Assembly: GCA_047623555.1 (NCBI GenBank)
Contig: JBLHMP010000014.1
Coordinates: forward strand, 1 to 57,987
Source of the DNA: NORP181 sp047623555
GTDB lineage: Bacteria > Pseudomonadota > Alphaproteobacteria > Rhodobacterales > Rhodobacteraceae
DNA length: 57,987 bases
Reading direction: 5' to 3'
This document shows positions 8,565-17,332 of the stretch, piece by piece. The notes beneath the pieces were generated by a model. That model was not told the origin of the DNA. It did no database searches and saw only the letters and a program-made list of their open reading frames with translations. A program made the position numbers and the translations under genes. Every line of letters starts with the position of its first letter. The first letter of the stretch is position 1.

Positions 8565-9347
8565 TTAACCCGGCAAGGCCGCCAGATAACCCTCAAAGGT
8601 CACATTGTCGGCAAAACGGCGGGCTTTGGCCTCTTGATCGGCAGATCTGATGGTCCAGCTGATCACCGGCACACCCGACGCGCGTAATTCGGCCACGCGT
8701 GGGCGGCCCAGATCTTTGGCTTCGTGGCTGATGAAACTGGCGCCGCTGCTGTCAAAATCCGGAATTTCACGAAGCCGGGCGCAGGTTGCAGCGGACATTG
8801 GCCAACCTTCGGGCGGGTAGCTTTCGGTGACCAGACCACATGGGATATACGGTGCGATCTCAACCATTTTGGCAACGCTAAACGGGTTGAACGACATCAC
8901 AGCCACGGCACCGTCATAGCCTTGCAGAGCCGCGGCAGTTGCCGCCTCAAGCACGCCAATGTCCGGCCCCATACCGCCATCCTGATCCTTGAGCTCGATC
9001 AGTAGCGGCACCTGCCCGGCGATCAATTCCAGCACCTCAACCAAGGTTGGGATCGTTTCACCATTGCCCGAAACCAACGCGATCGCGGTCGCCTGGGCGG
9101 CACTGCGCAACCGGATCGGGCCGGATTGCCCGGTCAGGCGGGCCATGTCATAGTCATGAAACACCATGGCCTGACCATCGGCAGACAATTGCAGGTCAAT
9201 TTCGACGCCATAGCCCGCCGCAATGGCCGCAGAGATCGCCGCCCGGCTATTTTCCGGACGGTTCAAAGCCACGTCATGCAGCGCGCGATGGGCAATCGGT
9301 ACGGACAAGAATTCCGCAGGCAGGGCCTGAGTCAAACCGGGTGTCAT
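8565..9347 (-). CDS. Glycerophosphodiester phosphodiesterase family protein
   Basis: A 260-residue TIM-barrel protein with the GDPD signature. IAHRALHDVALNRPENS gives the first catalytic His-Arg and Glu-Asn. YGVEIDLQLSADGQAMVFHD gives the metal-binding Glu-x-Asp and the second His. Conserved LLIELKD follows, and VISWTIRSADQ is near the end. These enzymes cleave glycerophosphodiesters to glycerol-3-phosphate and an alcohol, usually for lipid headgroup turnover. There is no signal peptide, so it is cytoplasmic. Start and ridA stop overlap by 4 bp. Confidence 0.9.
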   Translation of the reverse strand: MTPGLTQALPAEFLSVPIAHRALHDVALNRPENSRAAISAAIAAGYGVEIDLQLSADGQAMVFHDYDMARLTGQSGPIRLRSAAQATAIALVSGNGETIPTLVEVLELIAGQVPLLIELKDQDGGMGPDIGVLEAATAAALQGYDGAVAVMSFNPFSVAKMVEIAPYIPCGLVTESYPPEGWPMSAATCARLREIPDFDSSGASFISHEAKDLGRPRVAELRASGVPVISWTIRSADQEAKARRFADNVTFEGYLAALPG

Positions 9348-9802
9348 CGGATCTGAAATATGCCTTCGATTTCGACAGCGACGCCAAATGGCAAAGACGC
9401 GGCAGAAACGGCAGAACGCGCATGACGACCCTTATCGCCGAGCACTTCGACGAGGAAGTCCGAGCAGCCGTTAACCACTTGTGGCTGTTGACCAAAATCA
9501 GCAGTCGAATTGACAAACGCGGTCAGTTTGACCACCCGCACCAGCCGCCCCAGATCGCCATCACAGGCGGCCCGGACTTGTGCCAGCAGGTTGATCGCAC
9601 AGCGTTTCGCGGCTGCGGCGCCCTGATCGACATCCATCGTGTCGCCCAGTTTGCCAACAATCAGGCCGTTTTCATCGTTTGATATTTGACCAGAGATATA
9701 GACGATATCACCAACCTGAACGGCAGGAACATAGTTCGCCGCCGGGGCTGGTGCGTCAGGAAGCGTGATACCCAGGTCTGCCAGTTTGTTTTCAATGCTC
9801 AT
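9344..9802 (-). CDS. RidA-family (YjgF/YER057c/UK114) enamine/imine deaminase
   Basis: A 152-residue protein with the RidA fold pattern: GDIVYISGQIS near residue 31, a central CAINLLAQVRAACDGDL helix, and GRHARSAVSAASLPFGVAVE with the substrate-binding Arg. RidA enzymes hydrolyse reactive 2-aminoacrylate and related imines to ketoacids. The extended N-terminus (about 20 residues) and VNGCSDFLVE point to the longer subfamily. It is the first gene of a ridA-GDPD-DUF482-phhB run, 71 bp after the HlyD gene. Confidence 0.9.
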   Translation of the reverse strand: MSIENKLADLGITLPDAPAPAANYVPAVQVGDIVYISGQISNDENGLIVGKLGDTMDVDQGAAAAKRCAINLLAQVRAACDGDLGRLVRVVKLTAFVNSTADFGQQPQVVNGCSDFLVEVLGDKGRHARSAVSAASLPFGVAVEIEGIFQIR

Positions 9803-9873
9803 GCTATTTGCATCCTTTGAATAAAGATTTGACCGGACGCTAACCGGGATACCCGTCGACGAAAAGCCAATTC

Positions 9874-11172
9874 TCAGCTGCGGAAGGCTTTGGTAAAGTA
9901 ATCCGCCAGTGGTTTGACCAAGAACGACATCGGCGTGCGATCATCCGTGCGGATAAATGTTTCAACCGGCATCCCCGGAATCAGCACTGTGTCCTCGGGA
10001 AGCTTACTCATTTCGCCCTCTTTCAGGGCAACTTCGACGCGATAAAACGAGGCCTGATTGTTGGCGTCTTCAAATGCATCCGCCGAGACCTGCTTCACGG
10101 TGCCAAACATTTCCGGCGTCAGCCGTTGATCCAACGCGGAAAAGCGTAAAATCACGGTTTGACCCACAAATATTTTGTCGATGTGAATGGTTTCTACTCG
10201 CGCTGCAATGACCAAAGGCCGGTCCTGAGGCACCAGGTACAGCACCGGATCTGCCGCCCGAATGACCGAACGTGGCGTGTGGACCTGCATCCCGTAAATG
10301 ATGCCAGACACCGGCGCAGAGATATCCAACCGTTCCAATTGATCAATCAATGACCGACGTTGCTCGGCCAATTCCAGTTCGCGATATTGCAGATCGCGCA
10401 GGCGGGAAATCGCCTCTTCGCGCCGCCCCGTGCCCAGTTTCAGAACCTCGATGTCGATTTCGGTGATCCTGCCCTCGGCCTGGGCTTCGCTGGCAATCAA
10501 CTCGCCCAATGTGCCATCCAGATTCGCCGCAGCACGTTGCAAGGCAAGCACGGTAGAGGCCTGCGCCAATCCCCGGTCAAGCAAGGTTTGCTGGCTGATC
10601 AGCTCCTTTTGAATCAGTTGAATTTGGCGCAACATTGATTTTTTCTGCGCCTCGATCCCTTCGATTTGGCTACGGATTTGGCCACGGCGTTTGTCCAGTT
10701 GCTCAGTTTCGCGGGCAATGGATTCGCTGCGCGCAACAAACAGGCGGCGCTGACCTTCGACCAGACCGGCGACGTCTTTGACTTTGGTCGCTGCCTGCAG
10801 CAGCTCGCTATCAAAGGCCAGATCGGTCGTATCATCGCGCTCGGCCTCGAGCCGCCCACGCCGGGACATTAATTCGTACAGCTGACCCTCAGCGATCACC
10901 AACTGTGACTGCAACATCTTGGAATCCAGCCGTATCAAGATCTGTCCCTGTTCAACCGAATCGCCTTCGTGGACCAAAATCTTATCGACCACACCGCCAT
11001 CCGGATGCTGGACGATCTGCCGATTCTGGTCCACCTCAATGCGTCCACTGGCGATTATTGCGCCCGATATTTGGGTGTTAATCGCCCATGTACCAAAGCC
11101 GCCAACCAATACCAACAGGCCAACAATACCAAATGTAAGCGGGGTGCGTGCGGACCATCTATCGTCGTTCAT
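9874..11172 (-). CDS. Type I secretion periplasmic adaptor (HlyD/PrtE family)
   Basis: A 432-residue membrane fusion protein. A single N-terminal membrane segment (about residues 14-34) is followed by a lipoyl half (GGVVDKILVHEGDSVEQGQILIR), a long coiled-coil hairpin (about residues 90-290), and the second lipoyl half (ISAPVSGIIYGMQV). The C-terminus has the beta-barrel IPGMPVETFIRTDDRTPMSFLVKPL of the PrtE/HlyD class. It should link the inner-membrane ABC transporter to a TolC-type channel. Its ATG overlaps the ABC gene stop by 4 bp. No TolC or RTX substrate gene is in the window. Confidence 0.92.
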   Translation of the reverse strand: MNDDRWSARTPLTFGIVGLLVLVGGFGTWAINTQISGAIIASGRIEVDQNRQIVQHPDGGVVDKILVHEGDSVEQGQILIRLDSKMLQSQLVIAEGQLYELMSRRGRLEAERDDTTDLAFDSELLQAATKVKDVAGLVEGQRRLFVARSESIARETEQLDKRRGQIRSQIEGIEAQKKSMLRQIQLIQKELISQQTLLDRGLAQASTVLALQRAAANLDGTLGELIASEAQAEGRITEIDIEVLKLGTGRREEAISRLRDLQYRELELAEQRRSLIDQLERLDISAPVSGIIYGMQVHTPRSVIRAADPVLYLVPQDRPLVIAARVETIHIDKIFVGQTVILRFSALDQRLTPEMFGTVKQVSADAFEDANNQASFYRVEVALKEGEMSKLPEDTVLIPGMPVETFIRTDDRTPMSFLVKPLADYFTKAFRS

Positions 11173-12893
11173 TGGACCCCCCCCGGCGTTGGGTTTTTCT
11201 GTATGTCCCGATGGTTACTCACCATTTCACGCAGAACTTTTTCTTTTGGCCCATAGGCCGTCCGGGTTCCGTTATCGAGCACCAGTAACATGTCACATTC
11301 CTGAATGGCCGCCGGTCGATGCGCCATGATCAGCACCGAACTGCCAGCTTCTTTAAGGGTACGGATCGCCTGATTAAGCGCCATAGACCCGTCATTATCC
11401 AAATTTGAATTGGGTTCGTCCAAAATCACAATGACCGGATCATCATACATCGCCCGGGCCAGCCCGACCCGCTGCATCTGCCCGCCAGACAGTTTGCCGC
11501 CGTTCACCGCGACCTGAGTGTCATAGCCATCCGGCAGGTTAACGATCATTTCATGGGCCGCGGCCTTTTTCGCGGCGGCGACCACCTTTTCACTGTCCGG
11601 ACTGCCCGACAAACGCGATATGTTTTCGGCTATTGAGCCGGAAAACAATTGTACCCGCTGTGGCAAATATCCAATGTGCTGACCCAGAACCGTCGGCGCA
11701 TATTGCTCAAGCGATGCACCATCCAGCCGAATAGCGCCACCAGCAGGTCGCCACACCCCGGTCAGCGCCCGCGCCAGTGTCGATTTGCCAGACCCCGAAG
11801 GGCCAATAACACCAACAGCCTGCCCCGGTTCAACAGAAAATGTGATAGATTTCAGCGCCGCACGCGTGTCCCCCGGTGGGACCATGGTCAATGCCTGAAC
11901 ACTCAGTTTCGCTTTGGGTTTAGGTAGCTCTGTGCGCTTTGCCTCAGGCGGGACCTGCTCCAGCAATTCAGATAGGTTGGTCCAACCTTTGGAGGCGCGT
12001 TGCACCAGCGCCCACTGCCCGATCACCAGCTCAATTGGCGCCAACGCACGCCCCAGTAAGATAGAGGCCGCAATCATCGCCCCTGGCGTCACTTGGTTTT
12101 GCAACACCAGATAGGCCCCCAGGCCAAGCATTGCCGACTGCAAAACCAAACGCAATGTTTTGGTCAATGAGGTAAATGTACCGCCAACATCGTTGGCCTT
12201 TACTGTTTCATGTAGGGAAGTGTCTCGTCCTTCCTTCCAACGACCACAGGCGGCCTCGCGCATGCCCATGCTTTGGATCATCTCGGCTTCGTTGCGGATT
12301 TCGTCCGACAAAATCATCGACCGGTGAGACGACGAATTCGCCCGAAGCAAAGGTTTGCGAGACATCAGTTGGTTGATCAGAGTAATGGCGACCAGCAGCA
12401 CGCCACCAAACACGGCCAGCATCCCCAGCCACGGATGGAACAGCGTGATCCCAGCGAGGAATATCGGCGTCCACGGCATATCAAAAAACGCCATCAGAAC
12501 CGGAGACGCAATTAGCCGCTGCACCGATTCCAGGTCAGCAAGCCCGGTTTGCGCCTTCGGGTCCGGACCAATTGCCGACCGGCGCACCACCGCGTCAAAC
12601 ACCCGACTGTCCAACGCGGTCTGAAAACGCGCGCCAACCCGTGCCATGATCCGACCGCGCGAATAATCCAAAATACCCATCGTGCCATACAGAAAAACCA
12701 CCAGCATCGATAGCGCGACAAGTGTTTCCTCAGATCGGCTGCCAAGCACCCGGTCATAGACCTGAAGCATATATAGTGGTCCGGTTAGCATCAGCATATT
12801 AGCGAAAAAGCTGAATATGCCCACCGCCCAATACAACGACCGGCTTTGACGCCTGGCGCTGCGCAGTTCCTCGAGACCAAGTTTATTACTCAT
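11169..12893 (-). CDS. Type I secretion ABC transporter, permease/ATPase (PrtD family)
   Basis: A 574-residue fusion of a membrane domain (about residues 20-300, six helices) and an ATPase domain. The ATPase shows Walker A GPSGSGKSTLARAL, the LSGGQMQRVGLARA signature and Walker B VIVILDEPNSNLD. It lacks the C39 peptidase domain, as in PrtD-type exporters of RTX proteins with uncleaved C-terminal signals. GGTGA precedes the ATG. It is divergent from mlaA across about 200 bp. It forms a two-gene operon with the adaptor. Confidence 0.93.
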   Translation of the reverse strand: MSNKLGLEELRSARRQSRSLYWAVGIFSFFANMLMLTGPLYMLQVYDRVLGSRSEETLVALSMLVVFLYGTMGILDYSRGRIMARVGARFQTALDSRVFDAVVRRSAIGPDPKAQTGLADLESVQRLIASPVLMAFFDMPWTPIFLAGITLFHPWLGMLAVFGGVLLVAITLINQLMSRKPLLRANSSSHRSMILSDEIRNEAEMIQSMGMREAACGRWKEGRDTSLHETVKANDVGGTFTSLTKTLRLVLQSAMLGLGAYLVLQNQVTPGAMIAASILLGRALAPIELVIGQWALVQRASKGWTNLSELLEQVPPEAKRTELPKPKAKLSVQALTMVPPGDTRAALKSITFSVEPGQAVGVIGPSGSGKSTLARALTGVWRPAGGAIRLDGASLEQYAPTVLGQHIGYLPQRVQLFSGSIAENISRLSGSPDSEKVVAAAKKAAAHEMIVNLPDGYDTQVAVNGGKLSGGQMQRVGLARAMYDDPVIVILDEPNSNLDNDGSMALNQAIRTLKEAGSSVLIMAHRPAAIQECDMLLVLDNGTRTAYGPKEKVLREMVSNHRDIQKNPTPGGVQ

Positions 12894-13091
12894 TGATTCA
12901 CCAAATTTTTTCAGGGCATCACCCCATAATAAGACCTGCTTTATGGCACAAATATACTTATTTGAAAGATGCTCTGTTTCAAAACTGCCACATTTTATAT
13001 ATGTGAGCCTTGGTCATCTGTGAACTGTGGCCGAATGAGTTAGATATCTGGTCGATTCTAATGACCATTGTTGCTACTGGATTTTAAGGTG

Positions 13092-13871
13092 ATGCGATTG
13101 GCACTGCGCCCTATATTTTTGTTAAGTGCGCTTGCGCTGATTGGCCTGACCGCTTGCACCAACCCCACGGATGAGCAACGGGCGTCGGGTGAACCGTTTG
13201 ACCCCAACGAACGATCCAACCGCAAGATGCACCAGTTCAATCTGGGTGTCGACAAGGTGATTTTTCGACCTGCATCAACAGGATACACCTCAGTCATCCC
13301 TGATCCAATCATTGAAAGCGTTGGATCATTTGCCGAAAACCTTTCAATGCCACGGGTCATGGTGAATGGTCTGTTGCAGGGCGACCTAAAAACAGCCGGG
13401 ATCGCCCTTAGCCGGTTTGTGATCAACACCACCGTTGGCTTTGCAGGTCTTGCGGACGTAGCAACCAACTTTGAAATCCCGCAGGTCGACGCCGATTTTG
13501 GCCAAACTTTGCATGTCTGGGGCTTCAAAGAGGGTGCCTATCTGGAATTGCCGTTTTTTGGGCCCTCAAACGAACGCGACGCAGCTGGACTGGTAATGGA
13601 TTTATTAACCAATCCGTTGACCTATTATGTTCACAACCCGATCGATAATGCGGGCGTCTTTGCCGAAGTTCTGGACCGTATGGGCGACAGAGGGCGGTAT
13701 TCCGCCACCGTAGATTCCATTTTGTATGAAAGTGCAGACAGTTACGCGCAGGCACGACTGATATACCTGCAAAACAGACGATTTGAACTGGCAGGGTCGG
13801 GTGACGATGCCTATTCTGACCCTTATACTGATGTTTACGCTGACCCGTACGAGGATCCATATGCCGAGTAA
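13092..13871 (+). CDS. mlaA: MlaA/VacJ-family outer-membrane lipoprotein
   Basis: A lipoprotein of 259 residues from ATG 13092. The signal peptide ends in the lipobox LTAC. The body has the MlaA core: PFDPNERSNRKMHQFNLGVD, VINTTVGFAGLADVATN, and GFKEGAYLELPFFGPSNERDAAG. MlaA forms the outer-membrane channel that removes misplaced phospholipids. The tail repeats D-P-Y (SDPYTDVYADPYEDPYAE), an unusual acidic-tyrosine repeat. A TTG frame opening eight codons earlier is less likely. The gene overlaps mlaC by 11 bp. The inner-membrane mlaFED genes are not here. Confidence 0.92.
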   Translation: MRLALRPIFLLSALALIGLTACTNPTDEQRASGEPFDPNERSNRKMHQFNLGVDKVIFRPASTGYTSVIPDPIIESVGSFAENLSMPRVMVNGLLQGDLKTAGIALSRFVINTTVGFAGLADVATNFEIPQVDADFGQTLHVWGFKEGAYLELPFFGPSNERDAAGLVMDLLTNPLTYYVHNPIDNAGVFAEVLDRMGDRGRYSATVDSILYESADSYAQARLIYLQNRRFELAGSGDDAYSDPYTDVYADPYEDPYAE

Positions 13872-14469
13872 TTTTTTCAATCGTCGCTTTCTTCTGACAT
13901 CCGCAGTTGCGGGGGTCGGATTGTCCCTGATGCCATTGCCTGCCCTGGCACTAACCGAAGCCGGTGCAATCGCCCTGGTCACCAAGATGGTCGCGGACAT
14001 CAACAAGACCATCGGCTCGGGCAAATCCGAATCAACAATGATCCGTGATTTTGAAAAGCTGTTCGGCAAATACGCAGATACAACAATCATGGCGCGATAT
14101 GCCTTGGGTGTTGATGCACGCCAGGCCAGCAAGTCACAGATGACTGCCTTTACCAAGGCGTTTCAGGGCTATATCGCTCGCAAATACGGCAAACGGTTCC
14201 GCGAATTTATTGGTGGTCGGATCGACGTTGTATCGGCCCGCAAAATCAAGGCTGGCTATGAAGTGAAATGCATCGCGCTCCTGCGCGGCGAAGCCCCATT
14301 TGAGGTGACGTTTCTGGTGTCTGACAAGTCCGGCAAGGAAAAGTTCTTCAATATGTTCATCGAAGGCGTCAACCTGCTGCTGACCGAACGCACCGAAATC
14401 GGCGCAATGCTGGATCGTCGCAAGGGCAACATCGACCAGATGACTGCGGACCTAAAGAAACTCAGCTAA
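13861..14469 (+). CDS. mlaC: MlaC-family periplasmic phospholipid-binding protein
   Basis: A 202-residue protein from ATG 13861, preceded by GAGGAT inside the end of mlaA. It has an N-terminal export signal (FFNRRFLLTSAVAGVGLSL ... PALA) with a double arginine, so Tat export is possible. The body has the ABC-transporter auxiliary (Ttg2D/MlaC) pattern: FEKLFGKYADTTIMARYALG, FQGYIARKYGKRFREF, then FFNMFIEGVNLLLTERTEIGAM. MlaC carries phospholipid across the periplasm between MlaA and the MlaFED pump. The overlap with mlaA supports the pairing. Confidence 0.9.
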   Translation: MPSNFFNRRFLLTSAVAGVGLSLMPLPALALTEAGAIALVTKMVADINKTIGSGKSESTMIRDFEKLFGKYADTTIMARYALGVDARQASKSQMTAFTKAFQGYIARKYGKRFREFIGGRIDVVSARKIKAGYEVKCIALLRGEAPFEVTFLVSDKSGKEKFFNMFIEGVNLLLTERTEIGAMLDRRKGNIDQMTADLKKLS

Positions 14470-14485
14470 CCGCGCGCTATGTTCG

Positions 14486-14503
14486 CCGGGCGATCTCGCC
14501 CGG
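14486..14503. terminator. GC-rich hairpin between convergent mlaC and PBP genes
   Basis: CCGGGCG (14486-14492) pairs with CGCCCGG (14497-14503) around a 4-nt loop, 16 bp after the mlaC stop and just before the end of the PBP gene. There is no clear T-run on either side. It probably acts for both strands. Confidence 0.6.
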
Positions 14504-14507
14504 TCGT

Positions 14508-16712
14508 CTAGCGTGACGGTTTGAAAATGCCCTGAATTGCGTCCAGTATTGACCGGTTCCGCTTGTCCTTGATTGGCGGCGTGGACTGCGGCTTGGCAGC
14601 TTTCGGCGCCCGCATTGGCAATGGCACAGGCTCGAGCCCCTCGTGCACGCGCACCATGGTTTCGTGCCAGATTTGCGCAGGCAATCCGCCGCCCGTCACA
14701 CCCGTCAACGGCGTGTTGTCATCATAGCCCATCCAGACCCCGGCCACATATTCTGCGGTAAACCCGATAAACCATGCATCACGCGCCGCCTGTGTGGTGC
14801 CGGTTTTACCCGCCACCTGCCAATTTGGAATCGCTGCCCGTCGTCCGGACCCTTCGGCGACCACCTTTTGCATCATCCAGATCAACTGCTCTGCCGCTGC
14901 CGCCTGAATAACCCGTTCACCAATGCCGGATTCAACCGCAATCAGCGGCTCGTTATCACCCAGCAATTTCAATTCAACCAAGCCATAGGGGATCACCGAC
15001 GATCCACCATTCAGAATACCCGCATAGGCACCGGTCATTTCAATCAACGTGCTTTCGGACGCGCCCAGCGCCAGAGCCGGACCCAAAGCCAGATCGCCCT
15101 CAATGCCAAAATCGGCCGCCACCTGACGCACCAGATCCCGGCCCACGGCCTCGGATACCTTAACCGCCGGAATATTCAGAGAATCCCGCAACGCACGTGT
15201 CAACGTCACGTTGCCATAATGTTTGTTGGTATAATTTCGCGGGCACCACCGACCCGAACCGGGGATGTCCCAGCAATAGGGTTCATCCTTAATTATGTCA
15301 TTCGGGGAATTACCAAGTTCTAGCGCCGTGGCGTAAACAAGCGGTTTAAACGCCGACCCGGTCTGGCGCTTGGCCTGCGTGGCACGGTTAAAGGCGCCCA
15401 CAACCTTGGTTTGGCGTCCCCCAACCATGGCCCGCACCGCGCCATCCGCTGACATCACAATGATCGCCGCCTGCGCCTTTGAACCTTCGCGCACCTCTTC
15501 GCTGAACACATAGTTCATTGCATCCTCAGCCGCCTTTTGCAGCCTTGGGTCCATCGTGGTGCGGATAATCACGTCTTCGGTGGTGTTGCGGGTGAAATAT
15601 TCCGGGCCGCTGGACATGACCCAATCGGCAAAATAGCCACCTGCCCTTGCCGCCGCCGCGGCTGACAAAACCGCCGGATGCGCCACCGCGTTTTTGGCCT
15701 GCTGGTCGGTCAGATAACCCTGATCCAACATTAGCCCGACAATGACACCCGCCCGGTTTTGCGCCCGGGTTAGATTGTTGGTCGGGGCAAATCGCGTCGG
15801 AGCCACCAGCAATCCGGCCAGCATCGCCGCCTCTGCCGGGCTGACATTTGACGCCGATTTACCAAAATAGCGCTGACTGGCGGCCTCAAACCCGCGCGCA
15901 CCAGCCCCCAGGAACACCCGGTTCATATAAATCGTCAGGATTTCGTCTTTGCTGTACTTCAGCTCCATCGCCAGCGCATAGATCGCCTCTTCGGCCTTGC
16001 GGCGCAGCGATCCCCGGCGGCACTGGGCTTCGTATTCAGCCTCATTTTTGCCAGCCGTCGGATCAAACGGGTCGCCCAGACACAGTAATTTGGCGGTCTG
16101 CTGAGTGATCGTTGAGCCACCATGCCCGGACAACGGACCGCGCCCTTCGCTCAGATTGATGCGCACGGCACTGGCCACACCTCGGGGGCTCACCCCGAAA
16201 TGGCGGTAAAACCGTTTATCCTCGGTGGCGACGATGGCGTGTTTGATAAAGGGCGACACACTATCGGTGGTCACCACCCCGCCAAACTGATCGCCGCGCC
16301 AGGCGAACACATCACCGTTGCGATCCAGCAGCGTCACAGAGCCTTTGGCCCGGCCATCCAACTGGGCGCCAACATCAGGCAGTTTGGAATATTGATAGCC
16401 AACCGCAGTTCCCAACACCAACGAGACAACCAAGCCAACACGCCACGTTACCCACCAGACTACCCGCAATATCCACATCATCACCGCCCGCAGCGCCCGC
16501 CGAATAGGGCCACGACCGCCGCCGCCAGAAGACGTTCGTTTGCGAGGCTTGGCCCGCGTCTTTGAAACCGGTTTGGCCCTAGGCTTTGAAGCCGGTTTTG
16601 CTTTGATGGTTTTGGCTTTTGGCTTGGGTTTCGGTTTAGCAGCCGCAGATGTACGGCCCGGATAGCGTTTGTCCGCCACCAAAGGTGATTTCTTACGTGG
16701 TGTATTTGCCAT
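14508..16712 (-). CDS. Class A penicillin-binding protein (PBP1A family)
   Basis: A 734-residue bifunctional peptidoglycan synthase. A very basic Lys/Pro/Ala-rich cytoplasmic tail (residues 1-75) and one membrane helix (about 77-107) come first. The GT51 glycosyltransferase domain has ATEDKRFYRHFG with catalytic Glu164 and GGSTITQQTAKLL. The transpeptidase domain has SxxK at Ser453-Lys456, SLN at 511-513 and KTG at 636-638. It polymerises and crosslinks glycan strands. RBS AGGG lies before the ATG. It is convergent with mlaC and divergent from glnK. Confidence 0.94.
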   Translation of the reverse strand: MANTPRKKSPLVADKRYPGRTSAAAKPKPKPKAKTIKAKPASKPRAKPVSKTRAKPRKRTSSGGGGRGPIRRALRAVMMWILRVVWWVTWRVGLVVSLVLGTAVGYQYSKLPDVGAQLDGRAKGSVTLLDRNGDVFAWRGDQFGGVVTTDSVSPFIKHAIVATEDKRFYRHFGVSPRGVASAVRINLSEGRGPLSGHGGSTITQQTAKLLCLGDPFDPTAGKNEAEYEAQCRRGSLRRKAEEAIYALAMELKYSKDEILTIYMNRVFLGAGARGFEAASQRYFGKSASNVSPAEAAMLAGLLVAPTRFAPTNNLTRAQNRAGVIVGLMLDQGYLTDQQAKNAVAHPAVLSAAAAARAGGYFADWVMSSGPEYFTRNTTEDVIIRTTMDPRLQKAAEDAMNYVFSEEVREGSKAQAAIIVMSADGAVRAMVGGRQTKVVGAFNRATQAKRQTGSAFKPLVYATALELGNSPNDIIKDEPYCWDIPGSGRWCPRNYTNKHYGNVTLTRALRDSLNIPAVKVSEAVGRDLVRQVAADFGIEGDLALGPALALGASESTLIEMTGAYAGILNGGSSVIPYGLVELKLLGDNEPLIAVESGIGERVIQAAAAEQLIWMMQKVVAEGSGRRAAIPNWQVAGKTGTTQAARDAWFIGFTAEYVAGVWMGYDDNTPLTGVTGGGLPAQIWHETMVRVHEGLEPVPLPMRAPKAAKPQSTPPIKDKRNRSILDAIQGIFKPSR

Positions 16713-16965
16713 GTTCAGCCCTGCCCGGCCTTTATTGTTTGGGTCACACTACCTTGCCCTGTTCTGTTTGTAGAGAGGCCGCAAATATTTGATCAGAATT
16801 TGCTAACCGCCCAATTATTAGGCGTTTTGCAAAATATGTACATAAAGCGGGCATTAACCATTTCAACCGGCGAAAACCCGAGGAAAATCGTTCCCATCAC
16901 CCACAGATATCGGTTTTTTTGCATCATATACCGCAGCAATAAACTGCCAACTTAAGGGGACAGAG

Positions 16966-17304
16966 GTGAAACTCATCATTGCGACAATCAAGCCGTTCAA
17001 GCTCGACGAGGTCCGCGAAGCGCTGACCGAGGCCGGAGTTCGCGGCATGATGGTGACAGAAGTCAAAGGTTTTGGATCACAATCCGGCCACACAGAAATC
17101 TATCGCGGCGCAGAATACGCGGTGAATTTCGTACCAAAAATCAAACTGGAAATCGTCGTGAACGACGAGATGGCTGACACAATCGTCGAGACCATCACCA
17201 ACACCGCCCAGACCGGCAAGATCGGTGACGGCAAGGTATTTGTATTGGACGTGCAGCAAGCGATCCGCGTGCGCACCGGCGAAACGGGCGAAGACGCGCT
17301 GTAA
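16966..17304 (+). CDS. glnK: Nitrogen regulatory protein P-II
   Basis: The 112-residue PII protein starts at GTG 16966, just after AAGGGGACAGAG. It has the T-loop with Tyr51 (TEIYRGAEYAVNF), the site uridylylated by GlnD. It also has the B-loop (TGKIGDGKVFVLDV) and the C-loop (RVRTGETGEDAL), which bind ATP/ADP and 2-oxoglutarate. Its position directly before amtB identifies it as the GlnK-type paralogue that plugs AmtB when nitrogen is plentiful. The 252-bp upstream gap should hold a nitrogen-controlled promoter; no clear sigma-54 site was found. Confidence 0.95.
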   Translation: MKLIIATIKPFKLDEVREALTEAGVRGMMVTEVKGFGSQSGHTEIYRGAEYAVNFVPKIKLEIVVNDEMADTIVETITNTAQTGKIGDGKVFVLDVQQAIRVRTGETGEDAL

Positions 17305-17332
17305 AACGCGCCGTCCAAGGAAAGAGAAAACG

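Noticed and set aside
16730..16765. Possible sigma-54 promoter upstream of glnK
   Set aside because: The GG and GC elements are 12 bp apart rather than the required 10, so it does not fit.
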